A DNA stretch of 64,000 nt, from positions 3,038,001-3,102,000 of the forward strand of contig NZ_CP045915.1 of assembly GCF_009650095.1 (NCBI RefSeq), in the 5' to 3' direction. Source of the stretch: Gracilibacillus salitolerans. GTDB lineage: Bacteria > Bacillota > Bacilli > Bacillales > Amphibacillaceae. Each line of letters starts with the position of its first letter. Within the stretch, counting starts at the first letter, position 1. The notes below the pieces were generated by a model, which saw only the letters and a program-made list of their open reading frames with translations, was not told the DNA's origin and searched no databases. Shown here piece by piece: positions 1 to 9,200 of this stretch. The position numbers were made by a program, and so were the translations under genes.

Positions 1-1094
1 TTAGCCAAGGATGTTTTACCCACTCCTGGCGGTCCTACCAAACAAAGTATAGGGCCTTTCAAAGAATTGGTTAGTTGTTGAACAGCTAAATATTCAAGAA
101 CACGCTCTTTTACCTTTTCCAGACCATAATGGTCCTCATCTAAGACTTTTTCTGCATGGTTTATATCAAGGTTATCTTCTGTTTCTTCTGTCCATGGTAA
201 TGAAAGTACCCAATCAATATAGTTACGTATTACCGAGCTTTCTGCCGAACTTTGTGGAACTCTTTCGTATCGGTTTAATTCTTTTTCTATCAGTTCTACT
301 ACACGGTCAGGTAAGTCCTTTTCTTCTAGCTTCTTTCTTAATGCTGCTAATTCACCTGTTTTGCCATCTTTATCACCTAGTTCATTTTGGATAGCTTTCA
401 TCTGTTCCCGTAAGTAGTATTCTTTTTGTGTCTCTTCCATGGATTTTTTAACACGTTGTCCAATTTTTCGTTCTAATTCTAATACTTCTTTTTCATTGGA
501 GATAATCTCCAATAATTTTCGAAGTCGTTTAGTAACATCTAACGTTTCAAGTACTTCTTGCTTGTCTGACATCTTTAATGTAATGTGAGATGCTACAAGA
601 TCTGCAAACCGACTAGGCTCCTCAATATCCGTAACACTGGCCAATGTTTCTTTGCTAACCTTTTTTGAAATTTTAGTATAGTGCTCAAATTGCTCTAACA
701 ACGCTCGCATTAATGCATCTTCTTCAGGTTGTTTCTGATGTACATCTTCCACTTTTTCAATCTCAACAAAAAATTGCTTCTCTTCATTAATAAATTGTTG
801 AATTTCAGCACGGTATAAACCTTCTACTAATACTCTCATTGTTCCGTTCGGTAGTTTGAGCATTTGATTCACTTTTGCTACCGTACCAATCGTATTAATT
901 TCTTCTGTTTTTGGATCATCTACTGCGCTTTCTTTTTGAGCAGCAAGAAATATGTTCTGATCATTCATCATCGCTTTCTCTAGAGCTTGAATAGATTTTT
1001 CTCGCCCGACATCTAAATGAATCACCATGCCAGGAAATACAATTAACCCTCGTAATGGTAAAAGCGGAATATGTATGAATTTGGATTCTGTCAT
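1..1094 (-). CDS. lonA: ATP-dependent protease LonA, N-terminal part (cut by window edge)
   Basis: Reading leftwards from an ATG at 1094, behind a GGAGGTG ribosome binding site, the frame stays open to base 1 and gives about 364 residues. The start reads MTESKFIHIPLLPLRG, typical of the Lon substrate-binding domain. A coiled middle region (KSMEETQKEYYLREQMKAIQ) follows. The window ends inside the Walker A motif GPPGVGKTSLA of the AAA+ domain, so the C-terminal ATPase and Ser-Lys protease domains lie outside. Lon degrades misfolded and regulatory proteins in the cytoplasm. It sits directly downstream of clpX; the lonB gene found between them in B. subtilis is absent here. Confidence 0.95.
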   Translation of the reverse strand, partial: MTESKFIHIPLLPLRGLIVFPGMVIHLDVGREKSIQALEKAMMNDQNIFLAAQKESAVDDPKTEEINTIGTVAKVNQMLKLPNGTMRVLVEGLYRAEIQQFINEEKQFFVEIEKVEDVHQKQPEEDALMRALLEQFEHYTKISKKVSKETLASVTDIEEPSRFADLVASHITLKMSDKQEVLETLDVTKRLRKLLEIISNEKEVLELERKIGQRVKKSMEETQKEYYLREQMKAIQNELGDKDGKTGELAALRKKLEEKDLPDRVVELIEKELNRYERVPQSSAESSVIRNYIDWVLSLPWTEETEDNLDINHAEKVLDEDHYGLEKVKERVLEYLAVQQLTNSLKGPILCLVGPPGVGKTSLA

Positions 1095-1343
1095 ATGGCA
1101 CCTCCGTCAAAGCTACTAGTTCTTGTGTATACAAACTGAAATAATCACCATATCTTTTGGCGAATGCCTTCGTTCGTTTATACTATAGCCAATTAAAAAA
1201 TATACATACCTATAGTATAATTTATTAATACCTAGTATCATTGTTTGAATTCTTCTATTGTTATAAGTTTAAAGAAGTTTTGTTTTTTTGTAAATCTAAA
1301 AGTATTTTTTCTTAGTTTTACCTATGGATTTAAAACAATACAA

Positions 1344-1374
1344 AATCCCTTGTTATACAACAAGGGATTTTTTT
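1344..1374 (-). terminator. Rho-independent terminator after clpX
   Basis: An 11-bp stem (AATCCCTTGTT with its complement) and a 4-nt loop sit 6 nt beyond the clpX stop. A T-rich stretch follows on the minus strand. A run of T on the plus side means it could work in both directions. Confidence 0.75.
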
Positions 1375-1379
1375 ACCTA

Positions 1380-2651
1380 TTACGCACTTTCTTTTGGAGA
1401 TTCAAGGTCGATAACTGTTCCATCCTCATGAACTAGTTTTGGTCGGCCATTTTCTTTCGTAACCGTTTCTTCTGTAAGAATACATTTCTTAATATCATCA
1501 CGTGAAGGCAGTTCAAACATAACATCTAACATAATACTTTCCAGTATAGATCTTAAACCACGAGCACCTGTTTTTCGTTCAATTGCTTTTTGGGCAACAG
1601 CTTCTAAAGCAGCTTCTTCAAATTCCAACTCTACATCGTCAATTTCAAAAAGCTTATTATACTGTTTGACTAAAGCGTTTTTCGGTTTTGTTAAAATTTC
1701 TACCAGTGCTTTTTCATCCAGTGGCTCTAGGCTTCCGATTACTGGCAAACGGCCAATAAATTCCGGAATTAAACCAAAGCGTAATAAATCTTCCGGAAGC
1801 ACTTTAGATAGTAAAGTTGCCTTATCTAATTCTTGATTGTCTGATTCAGAACCAAAGCCAATTACTTTCTTACCAAGACGACGCTTCACAATCTGTTCAA
1901 TTCCATCAAATGCTCCACCGCAAATAAACAAAATATTAGTGGTGTCAATTTGAATAAATTCTTGATGTGGATGCTTTCTTCCACCTTGAGGAGGCACACT
2001 TGCCGTTGTACCTTCAAGAATTTTTAGCAGTGCCTGTTGAACACCTTCGCCTGATACATCACGTGTAATAGAAGGGTTCTCTGACTTTCGTGCAACTTTA
2101 TCAATTTCATCAATATAAATAATACCTTTTTCCGCTTTTTCAACGTCATAATCAGCTGATTGAATAAGCTTTAACAAGATATTTTCTACATCTTCCCCTA
2201 CATATCCAGCTTCCGTTAACGATGTCGCATCTGCTATAGCAAATGGTACATTTAATATACGTGCGAGGGTTTGAGCAAGTAATGTTTTACCGCTACCTGT
2301 AGGACCAATCATTGCGATATTACTTTTAGATATTTCAACCTCATCTTTAGATTTTGGTGAATTGATACGCTTATAATGGTTGTATACCGCTACAGATAAA
2401 TTTTTCTTTGCCTTCTGCTGACCTATTACGTAATCATCTAAGATTTCACAGATTTCTTGTGGTTTAGGAATATCTTTATATTCCACTTCTTCTTCTGTAC
2501 CTAATTCCTCTTCCACAATCTCTGTACAAAGTTCAATACATTCATCACATATATAAACACCTGGTCCAGCAACTAACTTACGAACCTGGTCTTGGCTTTT
2601 TCCACAGAATGAACATTTCAATTGACCTTTTTCTTCATTAAATTTATACAT
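1380..2651 (-). CDS. clpX: ClpX, ATP-binding unfoldase subunit of the ClpXP protease
   Basis: A 423-residue protein, close to the usual 420. It opens with the four-cysteine zinc-binding domain (CSFCGK and CDECIELC, residues 13-40), followed by an AAA+ domain with Walker A GPTGSGKT, Walker [10 protein letters not shown] and the pore loop GYVGED. The IGF loop (KVIGFGSE) that docks on ClpP is present. The chosen ATG at 2651 lies 8 nt behind AAGGGG; a GTG 9 nt further up touches the binding site and is unlikely. ClpX unfolds tagged proteins and feeds them to ClpP. Position between tig and lonA is as in B. subtilis. Confidence 0.97.
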   Translation of the reverse strand: MYKFNEEKGQLKCSFCGKSQDQVRKLVAGPGVYICDECIELCTEIVEEELGTEEEVEYKDIPKPQEICEILDDYVIGQQKAKKNLSVAVYNHYKRINSPKSKDEVEISKSNIAMIGPTGSGKTLLAQTLARILNVPFAIADATSLTEAGYVGEDVENILLKLIQSADYDVEKAEKGIIYIDEIDKVARKSENPSITRDVSGEGVQQALLKILEGTTASVPPQGGRKHPHQEFIQIDTTNILFICGGAFDGIEQIVKRRLGKKVIGFGSESDNQELDKATLLSKVLPEDLLRFGLIPEFIGRLPVIGSLEPLDEKALVEILTKPKNALVKQYNKLFEIDDVELEFEEAALEAVAQKAIERKTGARGLRSILESIMLDVMFELPSRDDIKKCILTEETVTKENGRPKLVHEDGTVIDLESPKESA

Positions 2652-2950
2652 GACATTCACCCCTTGTTCAAAAAATATCTCCTATGATTCCATAAAAACG
2701 ATTAAACACTTTTCGTCTTTAGGCAATCATATCAAATTGTTCCGAAATAAAAAAGTAATACACTTTTTCAAGTTTTTAAAGCGTATCAGTCTTTTATCTC
2801 GATTACAAATAGTTTGCTTTTTGGAGAAGAGTTTTCTTTATGTATATGTTAGTCTTTCCAAATGTATATCCTTCTATTTCATTCATCTAATTTTTTATGT
2901 AAAAAATATGGGGCTGTATTGTTAGGCAGGATTAAGGATTCATATTTATA
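2652..2950. other. Intergenic region upstream of clpX
   Basis: About 300 bases that must hold the clpX promoter. I see no convincing -35/-10 pair with good spacing, no CtsR-type heptad direct repeat and no other feature. The 91-codon plus-strand frame here has no family resemblance. Confidence 0.5.
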
Positions 2951-2986
2951 GAAAACAAGGTACGGAGAATAACGCACCTTGTTTTC
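2951..2986 (-). terminator. Hairpin terminator after tig
   Basis: An 11-bp perfect stem (GAAAACAAGGT and its complement, 14-nt loop) ends 9 nt beyond the tig stop. The T tract on the minus strand is imperfect, so termination may be partial and clpX could receive readthrough. Confidence 0.6.
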
Positions 2987-2995
2987 ACTTATTAT

Positions 2996-4282
2996 TTATT
3001 TTGCTTTGCTGTTATCAACAAGTACATCAATTGCTTTTTTGAATTTTAAGTCATCTTGAAGTGCTGCAGTGTTTCCACCAAGCGCTTGTTTAATTTGGTC
3101 GATTTCCATATTATACATAGAAGCCATTGACTCTAATTCTTTCTCCACATCTTCATCTGTTACTTCTACATTTTCAGCAGCAGCAATTGCTTCTAGTGTC
3201 AAGTTAGTCTTTACACGTTTTCCAGCATCCTCTTTCATTTGCTCTTTTAACGCGTCTTCATCTTGACCAGAGAATTGGGAGTACATATCTAAAGTCATAC
3301 CTTGCATTTGCAGTCTTTGTTCAAATTCCTGAAGCATACGATCTAATTCAGATTGTACCATCGCTTCTGGTACCTCTACTTCTGCATTGTCAGATGCTTG
3401 TTTAACTAATTCTTCACGTTTGTTAGCATCAGCTTCGTTTTCTTTTTGTTCTTGCAGACGTTTCTTCGTTTTTTCTTTTAATTCATCAAGTGTTTCCACT
3501 TCTTCGTCTACGTCTTTAGCAAATTCATCATCCAATTCTGGAAGTTCTTTTGCTTTAATTTCATGGATTTTCACTTTAAAAGTAGCTTCTTTTCCAGCTA
3601 AGTTTTCTGCATGGTATTCTTCAGGGAAAGTAATTTCAACATCTAGTTCTTCTCCTGCTTTTTTACCCACTAACTGTTCTTCAAAGCCTGGAATGAAAGA
3701 GCCAGAACCAATTTCTAATGAATGGTTATCCGCTTGGCCGCCTTCAAAAGCTTCACCGTCAACGAAACCTTCAAAGTCAATGACAGCTGTATCACCGTTC
3801 TCGATTTCGCCATCTTCTTTTACAACAAGTTCAGCTTGTTGTTCTTGTTGTTTTTTAATTTCTTCTTCTACATCTTCGTCTGTTAATTCTGTGCTTACTT
3901 CTTCTACTTCAAGTCCTTTATAGTCGCCAAGTTTTACTTCAGGCTTCACCGTAACTTTTGCAGTGAAAATAAGGTTTTTCCCTTTTTCGATTTGTTCAAT
4001 ATCTACTTCTGGTTGATCTACTGGTTCGATACCAGTTTCTTCTACTGCACTTGTGTATTCACCAGGAAGAATAATATCTACAGCATCTTGGTATAATGAT
4101 TCTACACCAAAACGTTTTTCGAACATTCCTCTTGGCATTTTTCCTTTACGGAAACCAGGTACTTGTACTTGCTTTACAACCTTCTTAAAGGCCTGGTCTA
4201 AAGCACTATCGAATTTGTCTGCATCTACTTCTACAGTTAAGACGCCGACATTACCTTCTTGCTTTTCCCATTTTGCTGTCAT
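2996..4282 (-). CDS. tig: Trigger factor, ribosome-associated chaperone and prolyl isomerase
   Basis: A 428-residue protein of normal length. The ribosome-docking signature GFRKGKMPR is at residues 43-51 of the N-terminal domain. An FKBP-type prolyl isomerase domain lies around residues 155-245, including the segment [12 protein letters not shown] long helical, acidic C-terminal chaperone domain follows. It binds nascent chains at the ribosome exit tunnel in the cytoplasm. The ATG follows GGAGGG by 8 nt. A promoter is visible 94 nt upstream. The order ysoA-tig-clpX is the conserved Bacillus order. Confidence 0.97.
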   Translation of the reverse strand: MTAKWEKQEGNVGVLTVEVDADKFDSALDQAFKKVVKQVQVPGFRKGKMPRGMFEKRFGVESLYQDAVDIILPGEYTSAVEETGIEPVDQPEVDIEQIEKGKNLIFTAKVTVKPEVKLGDYKGLEVEEVSTELTDEDVEEEIKKQQEQQAELVVKEDGEIENGDTAVIDFEGFVDGEAFEGGQADNHSLEIGSGSFIPGFEEQLVGKKAGEELDVEITFPEEYHAENLAGKEATFKVKIHEIKAKELPELDDEFAKDVDEEVETLDELKEKTKKRLQEQKENEADANKREELVKQASDNAEVEVPEAMVQSELDRMLQEFEQRLQMQGMTLDMYSQFSGQDEDALKEQMKEDAGKRVKTNLTLEAIAAAENVEVTDEDVEKELESMASMYNMEIDQIKQALGGNTAALQDDLKFKKAIDVLVDNSKAK

Positions 4283-4375
4283 TCTAAATTCCCTCCAACA
4301 TAAATAAATCTTTATATTTGACGTTCATTCAATATACCATCCTATAATAGTCCGAACGCAAATTGCAACCATCTT

Positions 4376-4403
4376 ATTATAACATAATTGCATTTCCTTT
4401 CAA
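4376..4403 (-). promoter_or_regulatory. Sigma-A promoter for tig
   Basis: TTGAAA, a 16-nt spacer and a perfect TATAAT on the minus strand, about 95 nt ahead of the tig start. A second weaker candidate (TTGCAA-16-TATAGG) lies closer to the gene. Confidence 0.65.
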
Positions 4404-4455
4404 TAATAATAATGTATGTAGTAAAATTTTTGCAATCAATATCGTCAGAAAGTCA

Positions 4456-5442
4456 TTACACATCTAAAATAGTTCCATACAGTGTTTCTGAAATGTCAAT
4501 CATTTTTAAATAATGTTCTTTGATAACAGAAATATGATGATCATCTTCTTGATCGAAATATTGAAAGCTTCTACTCACGTAGTACAACAACGACTCAGCT
4601 AAGATTTCATAGTTTTCTTCTTGTGGTAAAAAAGGGGTGTACACATACGCAAAGCGTTCTAAAAGGAATAGAATCATTTGATATTTAGTAGGGTCTTGCT
4701 GCTGTATGTTATCTAAAAAACGGGTGACGCCTGTTATAAATGAAACAGGTAAAATGTCATCTAGTTCTCGCATATGTATTTCATCTGTCAATTGAAATTT
4801 CTCAATATGTATCGGTTGCTCTGGCTCTACTTTTTGATAATATTCCAATAACGCGGTCTTTACCACGGGATGAATTTCTGGATTCTTTAACATCTCTCTA
4901 AAAAACAGTTTGTCATGGTATACTTCCAGTTGAAGTAAGCGCTTCACCATATACCATTGCTGACGATCATTTTTCTGTTTAATTGCTTCCTCTAATTGCT
5001 TTTGAACTTCTATGTATGATTTTTTATCTTCCTGTTGCTGCAGTTCTTTGCTTAATTGATACATATGTCGTAATTGATCTATTATATGGGAAGGAATATC
5101 TGTTTGTGTTAATGCGTCATCAATCAGAAACATCACCTTATTATACTTACTTGACTGAAATAACAAAGTTGCATATATATGTATATATGAAGCAAAATAA
5201 GTATCTTTTTTTGCAATTAATTCCTCACATAAATCTTCCGCATCATCTTGCATGTTTAGTTCCATCATACATATTAATTTTCCTGTCATTACTTCATGTG
5301 ATTGGACACCGTTTTCCGTTAATTGATGGAAATAATCATACGCTTCACTGAAACGATTTTCCTGCATGGCAGTTTTTGCTTTGCCTTCTAGATTATCTTT
5401 CCATTTAGGAAAAATAATGAGGTTTTTCCGTTCTTCTTCCAT
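4456..5442 (-). CDS. ysoA: TPR-repeat protein, YsoA family
   Basis: A 328-residue, helix-rich soluble protein with degenerate tetratricopeptide pairs, for example around residues 22-55 (AMQENRFSEAYDYFHQL) and 90-125. It has no signal peptide and no membrane segment. It lies just upstream of tig on the same strand, where B. subtilis has ysoA, a TPR protein of similar length and unknown function. The assignment rests on repeat character plus position. The ATG at 5442 follows AGGTGAG. The partner it binds cannot be told from sequence. Confidence 0.75.
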   Translation of the reverse strand: MEEERKNLIIFPKWKDNLEGKAKTAMQENRFSEAYDYFHQLTENGVQSHEVMTGKLICMMELNMQDDAEDLCEELIAKKDTYFASYIHIYATLLFQSSKYNKVMFLIDDALTQTDIPSHIIDQLRHMYQLSKELQQQEDKKSYIEVQKQLEEAIKQKNDRQQWYMVKRLLQLEVYHDKLFFREMLKNPEIHPVVKTALLEYYQKVEPEQPIHIEKFQLTDEIHMRELDDILPVSFITGVTRFLDNIQQQDPTKYQMILFLLERFAYVYTPFLPQEENYEILAESLLYYVSRSFQYFDQEDDHHISVIKEHYLKMIDISETLYGTILDV

Positions 5443-5597
5443 TATCTCACCTGCCTTTCTCTAATAATAGTAGATCCTATTATAAAGTTTATTCTAACAT
5501 TACTCAAGCACCAGATATAAAGAAGTGATTGGAAAATGAAAGGAATTTGATTGTTATTAGTTATCGTGAACAATATCTTATTTGATGATTTCATTTT

Positions 5598-6273
5598 TTA
5601 TTTAGCAGTTAGAAAATCGTTGATAATACTCGGAATTTCATTTAAATCATTAATCACAAAATCTGCACTGTCACAAGTAACACCATCTGTATTTTTCCAA
5701 ATCGATTTCATTCCGACTTTATTTGCAGCATTTATATCGTTTTCAGGGTGATCCCCTACAAAAAAGCTTTCATTAGGTTGTACATGCAAATGTTTTAATG
5801 CCTTTTCGAAAATTTTCGGATTGGGCTTTTTGATTCCTTCCTTCTCAGAGATCAAAACAATGTCAAAATAATCCTCTAATTCTAATGCACTAATATTATA
5901 GCTTTGAAACGGTTCTTTTCCATTTGTTATCATTCCAAGTTTAAAATTTATATTCTTTATATTATCTAACATTTGATATAGATTGGAAAAAGGAGTACAA
6001 CTATAACGGAATTGATTTACATAATCATGCAACAACTCTTCCCATGTTAAATCCTTTAACCTGAATTCTTTTACTAACTGCTGATAAACTTTATCCTTCC
6101 ACACCATACCTCTGTTATCCAGTTCAATAAAACGATATATATATAGATCTTTATCTATATGTTTTAAAGCATTATAATATTTATTATATTGTTTTTCAGC
6201 AAAAATATTTATGGAAGTCTCCCTGTCTAACAAAGTGCCATCTAAATCGAATAGAACTGCCTTGATAAATCAT
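5598..6273 (-). CDS. HAD-superfamily hydrolase with a frameshift at the start codon
   Basis: The frame encodes all four haloacid dehalogenase motifs: nucleophile FDLDGT, the Ser/Thr motif MITNG, the Lys motif GIKKPNPKIF and the acidic motif GDHPENDINAA. It is probably a small-molecule phosphatase with an alpha-helical cap. The nucleophile lies upstream of any canonical in-frame start: the frame runs back to ATC at 6266 and meets a stop before a start. An ATG at 6273, with a plausible binding site (AAAGGCTGGTG), is out of frame by one base. Removing one T from the TTT at 6268-6270 region would give M-I-I-K-A-V-L-F-D-L-D-G. Without that, translation could only begin at TTG 6233, losing the catalytic Asp. 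Gene family is sure; activity is doubtful. Confidence 0.75.
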
Positions 6274-6363
6274 CACCAGCCTTTTCTTTTTATTATAACA
6301 AATGAAAAGAAAGGAAGGGAATTTTGAACAGGAACGGGGTGAATTTGGTGTTACTACTACACC

Positions 6364-6540
6364 ATGTATAAAATGAAGTTACAGCAATTAACCTATGTAT
6401 TTATCTTATTAACAGGATTCTCTATCGGCATTCATCAAGCTTTTGAAAACAATTTCACGCAAATTACTATGATTATATTGGTTATCATTACTTTCATTTT
6501 AATTGCAAAGGACATACGCAATTCGTCTAAGGAAAAATAA
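6364..6540 (+). CDS. Small two-segment membrane protein, 58 residues
   Basis: ATG at 6364 to TAA at 6540. Two hydrophobic stretches (about residues 8-27 and 35-50) are separated by a short polar loop, with a charged tail KDIRNSSKEK. I do not recognise a family. The ribosome binding site is poor (GGGGTG is about 24 nt upstream), which lowers confidence. The amphipathic layout and lack of rare codons favour a real gene. It runs opposite to the neighbouring HAD and tRNA genes. Confidence 0.45.
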   Translation: MYKMKLQQLTYVFILLTGFSIGIHQAFENNFTQITMIILVIITFILIAKDIRNSSKEK

Positions 6541-6621
6541 ATACTCTTTTGAATAATTAGAAGAGCACTTTTCACCTCTATGATTTAACACAACTCAGCT
6601 ATTATAAGACATTGTCTCTAG

Positions 6622-6659
6622 ACAAATATAAAAACCTCACAACGATTATCGTTGCAAGG
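6622..6659 (-). terminator. Terminator of the tRNA-Gly/tRNA-Arg unit
   Basis: On the minus strand a 12-bp stem (two G-U pairs) from CCTTGCAACGAT is followed by TTTTTATATTT, 10 nt past the end of tRNA-Arg. Confidence 0.85.
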
Positions 6660-6669
6660 CTTTGGCTAG

Positions 6670-6743
6670 CGTCCCAGGCAGGATTCGAACCTGCGACCCA
6701 CAGCTTAGAAGGCTGTTGCTCTATCCTGCTGAGCTACTGGGAC
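6670..6743 (-). tRNA. tRNA-Arg (anticodon TCT)
   Basis: A 74-nt cloverleaf: 7-bp acceptor GTCCCAG/CTGGGAC with discriminator G, D-arm with AGCTCAGCAGGATAGAGC, anticodon loop CTTCTAA giving TCT, and T-arm containing GGTTCGAATCC. CCA is not encoded. It follows tRNA-Gly by 4 nt. Confidence 0.95.
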
Positions 6744-6747
6744 ATGG

Positions 6748-6818
6748 AGCGGGTGAAGGGAATTGAACCCTCGACATCAGCTTGGAAGGCTGAGGTTTTA
6801 CCACTAAACTACACCCGC
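6748..6818 (-). tRNA. tRNA-Gly (anticodon TCC)
   Basis: A 71-nt cloverleaf with acceptor GCGGGTG/CACCCGC, discriminator T, anticodon TCC in loop CTTCCAA, and T-arm GGTTCAATTCC. CCA is not encoded. It is first in the two-gene unit, about 200 nt from the promoter. Confidence 0.95.
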
Positions 6819-6943
6819 ATTATGTATGATTATTAATTTTGTTTTTTTACAACGCTCTTACATGTTCCTGCATCTTCTAGCTATTTCATTGATGATAATG
6901 CTTCGGAACTACTCGTTGTTTACTCGGTGGATGTATCGCTCGT

Positions 6944-6976
6944 GGCTGAGGTTTTACCACTAAACTACACCTGCAT
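6944..6976 (-). pseudogene. Truncated copy of the tRNA-Gly 5' half
   Basis: 33 bp matching the 5' half of tRNA-Gly (6788-6820) with one mismatch (C to T at the acceptor stem). The copied part covers the acceptor 5' strand, D-arm and the 5' side of the anticodon stem, then stops. It lies between the tRNA promoter and the intact tRNA-Gly, so it should be transcribed in the leader. It cannot fold as a full tRNA. Confidence 0.8.
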
Positions 6977-7018
6977 CTCTATGTATTATAGTATGTATCT
7001 CGTTAACGGACAAGTACC

Positions 7019-7047
7019 ATTATATAAACTTGCGTCACTATTGTCAA
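7019..7047 (-). promoter_or_regulatory. Consensus sigma-A promoter for the tRNA unit
   Basis: Perfect TTGACA (7042-7047), 17-nt spacer, perfect TATAAT (7019-7024) on the minus strand. Full consensus is as expected for stable RNA genes. The rest of 6819-7140 holds only the tRNA-Gly fragment and AT-rich sequence. Confidence 0.9.
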
Positions 7048-7140
7048 TATAAAATTATAAATTTATATATAGTTATTTCATCACGTTTTATTCATATGCT
7101 AAAATCCAGCCAGCAGAATCGATATCTGCTGGCTTCTTAT

Positions 7141-7662
7141 TTATGTTAATGAAGTTTGATAAGCAAGACTGGAAATCTCCTGTTCATCTTTTGTGTAGAA
7201 ACGAATATCGATATTTTTCAATTGTTCTTCAGCTGTCAAGATCGCATAAGAACCGGGGTGTGCACTTCTAGGCTGTCGGATACTCCCCGGATTAATAAAT
7301 AATTGATCCTTGACTTTTTCAGCACCAGCTACATGTGAATGACCAAAGCAAATAATATTTGCTCCCAATTCTTCAGCGCGATAGGAAGCTGGCATCAAAG
7401 TTGATTTAATTTGAAATAAGTGTCCATGCGTAACGAAAAAGTGTAATTCTCCTACTTTGAAATCAATTTCTTCAGGTAAACGGAAATCCATATCCATGTT
7501 TCCTTGTACTGCTTTAAATCCCGTGAGTTCCTTACTATCTACATCAAGCTCCGAATCACCACAATGGATCATTGCATCCACTTCATTCTCGTATCGAGCT
7601 TTTATTTCAGATACTTCACTTGTCCAACCATGACTATCACTAAGTATTAAGATTTTTGGCAT
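7141..7662 (-). CDS. ysnB: YsnB-type metallophosphoesterase
   Basis: A 173-residue member of the YfcE/MJ0936-like calcineurin phosphoesterases. The metal-site motifs appear in order: SDSHG, HCGDSE, QGNMD, VTHGH and GHSH. The cytoplasmic enzyme hydrolyses phosphodiesters; its natural substrate is unknown. ATG at 7662 is chosen because AAAGGAG lies 8 nt upstream; the GTG 9 nt earlier abuts that site. It begins 14 nt after rdgB, so it is probably translated from the same mRNA, as in B. subtilis. Confidence 0.9.
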   Translation of the reverse strand: MPKILILSDSHGWTSEVSEIKARYENEVDAMIHCGDSELDVDSKELTGFKAVQGNMDMDFRLPEEIDFKVGELHFFVTHGHLFQIKSTLMPASYRAEELGANIICFGHSHVAGAEKVKDQLFINPGSIRQPRSAHPGSYAILTAEEQLKNIDIRFYTKDEQEISSLAYQTSLT

Positions 7663-7676
7663 ATCCTCCACTCCTT

Positions 7677-8270
7677 TTACAACTGCATTACCCAGTTTTC
7701 GATTTTGTCTAACGCTTTTTTGCGATGACTAATCTGATTTTTTTCTTGTGGGGTCATTTCTGCCATCGTTTTTGCACTGCCAGTTGGGTAGAAGATCGGA
7801 TCATAACCAAAACCATTTTTACCAATTGCTTGAAAACCAATTGTTCCTTCGCATTCACCACGTTTAAAGATCGTTTTCTGTCCTGGTTGTGCTATTGCCA
7901 ATACACATACAAAACGGCCAGTACGTTCAGCTTGAGATACATCTTGCATCTCAGTTAATACTTTTCCCAGGTTTGCCTTATCATCTTTATCCTCTCCAGC
8001 ATATCTAGCTGAATAAACACCTGGAGCGCCATTTAGTGCATCAATCTCTATTCCTGAGTCATCTGCAATTACCGGGGTACCGAATTTTTCACAAATCGCT
8101 TCTGCTTTAATGGCTGCATTTTCTTCAAACGTTGTACCTGTCTCTTCAATATCATCAACCGGTTTTGACAAATCTAATAAGGAAGAGACTTCGATTCCTA
8201 ACGGGTCAAATAATCCTTTAAAATCCTTCATTTTTCCTTTGTTTTTTGTTGCGATTATTAATTCTTCCAT
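7677..8270 (-). CDS. rdgB: XTP/dITP diphosphatase (RdgB/HAM1 family)
   Basis: A 197-residue house-cleaning nucleotidase that removes deaminated purine triphosphates (dITP, XTP), keeping them out of DNA. It has the N-terminal phosphate-binding motif ATKNKGK, DDSGIEIDAL and the GVYSARYAG segment; the C-terminal half includes FGYDPIF and SHRKKAL. Length matches the B. subtilis YsnA protein. ATG follows GGGGAG by 11 nt. It lies 15 nt downstream of rph on the same strand. Confidence 0.96.
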   Translation of the reverse strand: MEELIIATKNKGKMKDFKGLFDPLGIEVSSLLDLSKPVDDIEETGTTFEENAAIKAEAICEKFGTPVIADDSGIEIDALNGAPGVYSARYAGEDKDDKANLGKVLTEMQDVSQAERTGRFVCVLAIAQPGQKTIFKRGECEGTIGFQAIGKNGFGYDPIFYPTGSAKTMAEMTPQEKNQISHRKKALDKIENWVMQL

Positions 8271-8285
8271 GTTGAAAAAGCTCCC

Positions 8286-9029
8286 CTAGGATTGTTCTAT
8301 GTTTTCTTGATAAGGTTTGATTGTATCTGCCTGAATTTTAAAAATCTCTTTTAAACCTTTTTCAGCCAGGGCTAACATTTTAGTTAGTTGCGTGCTTGTA
8401 AAAGTTGCTTCTTCACCCGTACCTTGGAGTTCCACAAATTCTCCTTTACCAGTCATCACCACATTCATATCGACATGTGCTTGTGCATCCTCCGAATATT
8501 CTAAATCTAAAATTTCCGTTCCATCTGGTAGTACACCTACAGAGATAGCTGCAAGATAATCTGTAATAGGTAGTGATTTTATTTTCTCTTCTTCTAGTAG
8601 TTTACCTAATGCATGTACAACTGCAACAAATGCTCCAGTTATCGATGCAGTTCTTGTACCACCATCTGCCTGAATCACGTCACAATCAACCCAAACTGTA
8701 CGCTCACCTATAGCATCTAAATCCACTACTGCTCGTAGTGAACGTCCAATTAAACGTTGAATTTCCATTGTTCTTCCGGAGACTTTACCCTTTGATGACT
8801 CGCGAATATTTCTTGTCTCTGTTGCTCGAGGTAACATAGCATATTCAGCAGTTATCCAGCCTTTTCCTGAACCTCTCATAAAGGGCGGGACACGGTCCTC
8901 GACACTAGCATTACATATAACTTTTGTGTCACCAACGGTAATTAAAACGGATCCTTCGGCATGTTTAGTAAAATTAGTTTGGATATCAATTGATCTAAGT
9001 TGATCTATTTCTCTCCCAGTTTCACGCAT
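8286..9029 (-). CDS. rph: Ribonuclease PH
   Basis: A 247-residue phosphorolytic 3'-5' exoribonuclease that trims tRNA 3' ends, using phosphate and releasing nucleoside diphosphates. It has the RNase PH core including [19 protein letters not shown] sequence ([19 protein letters not shown]), the [17 protein letters not shown] phosphate-site region and Arg-rich helices that form the hexamer. Start ATG follows AAGGAGG. It heads the rph-rdgB-ysnB unit. Confidence 0.97.
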   Translation of the reverse strand: MRETGREIDQLRSIDIQTNFTKHAEGSVLITVGDTKVICNASVEDRVPPFMRGSGKGWITAEYAMLPRATETRNIRESSKGKVSGRTMEIQRLIGRSLRAVVDLDAIGERTVWVDCDVIQADGGTRTASITGAFVAVVHALGKLLEEEKIKSLPITDYLAAISVGVLPDGTEILDLEYSEDAQAHVDMNVVMTGKGEFVELQGTGEEATFTSTQLTKMLALAEKGLKEIFKIQADTIKPYQENIEQS

Positions 9030-9115
9030 TCTATTTCCTCCTTACATACTGTTCTATCTTAACATATTTTCTCAGTACATGGGTTTTTCATACATAAGAA
9101 ATTTTCTTAACAGAT

Positions 9116-9145
9116 TACACCCGTTTCAAATATGAAACGGGTGTA
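9116..9145. repeat. Strong inverted repeat between gerM and rph
   Basis: A 13-bp perfect stem (TACACCCGTTTCA and complement, 4-nt loop) lies 86 nt ahead of rph and 55 nt past the gerM stop. No T tract follows on either strand, so it looks like an RNA stabiliser or processing hairpin more than a standard terminator. Confidence 0.5.
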
Positions 9146-9200
9146 TATCATTCTATATTGTTTAAAAAGTCACAGCAAACAGTTTGACCAATGCGTTGAT

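Noticed and set aside
3387..3923. 178-codon plus-strand frame opposite tig
   Set aside because: It is the Ser-rich antisense shadow of the Glu/Lys-rich trigger factor; no binding site and no family resemblance.
6670..6976. tRNA locus as an integration site for a mobile element
   Set aside because: The copied part is the 5' half, whereas integrases usually duplicate the 3' end, and no integrase or phage gene is in the window.
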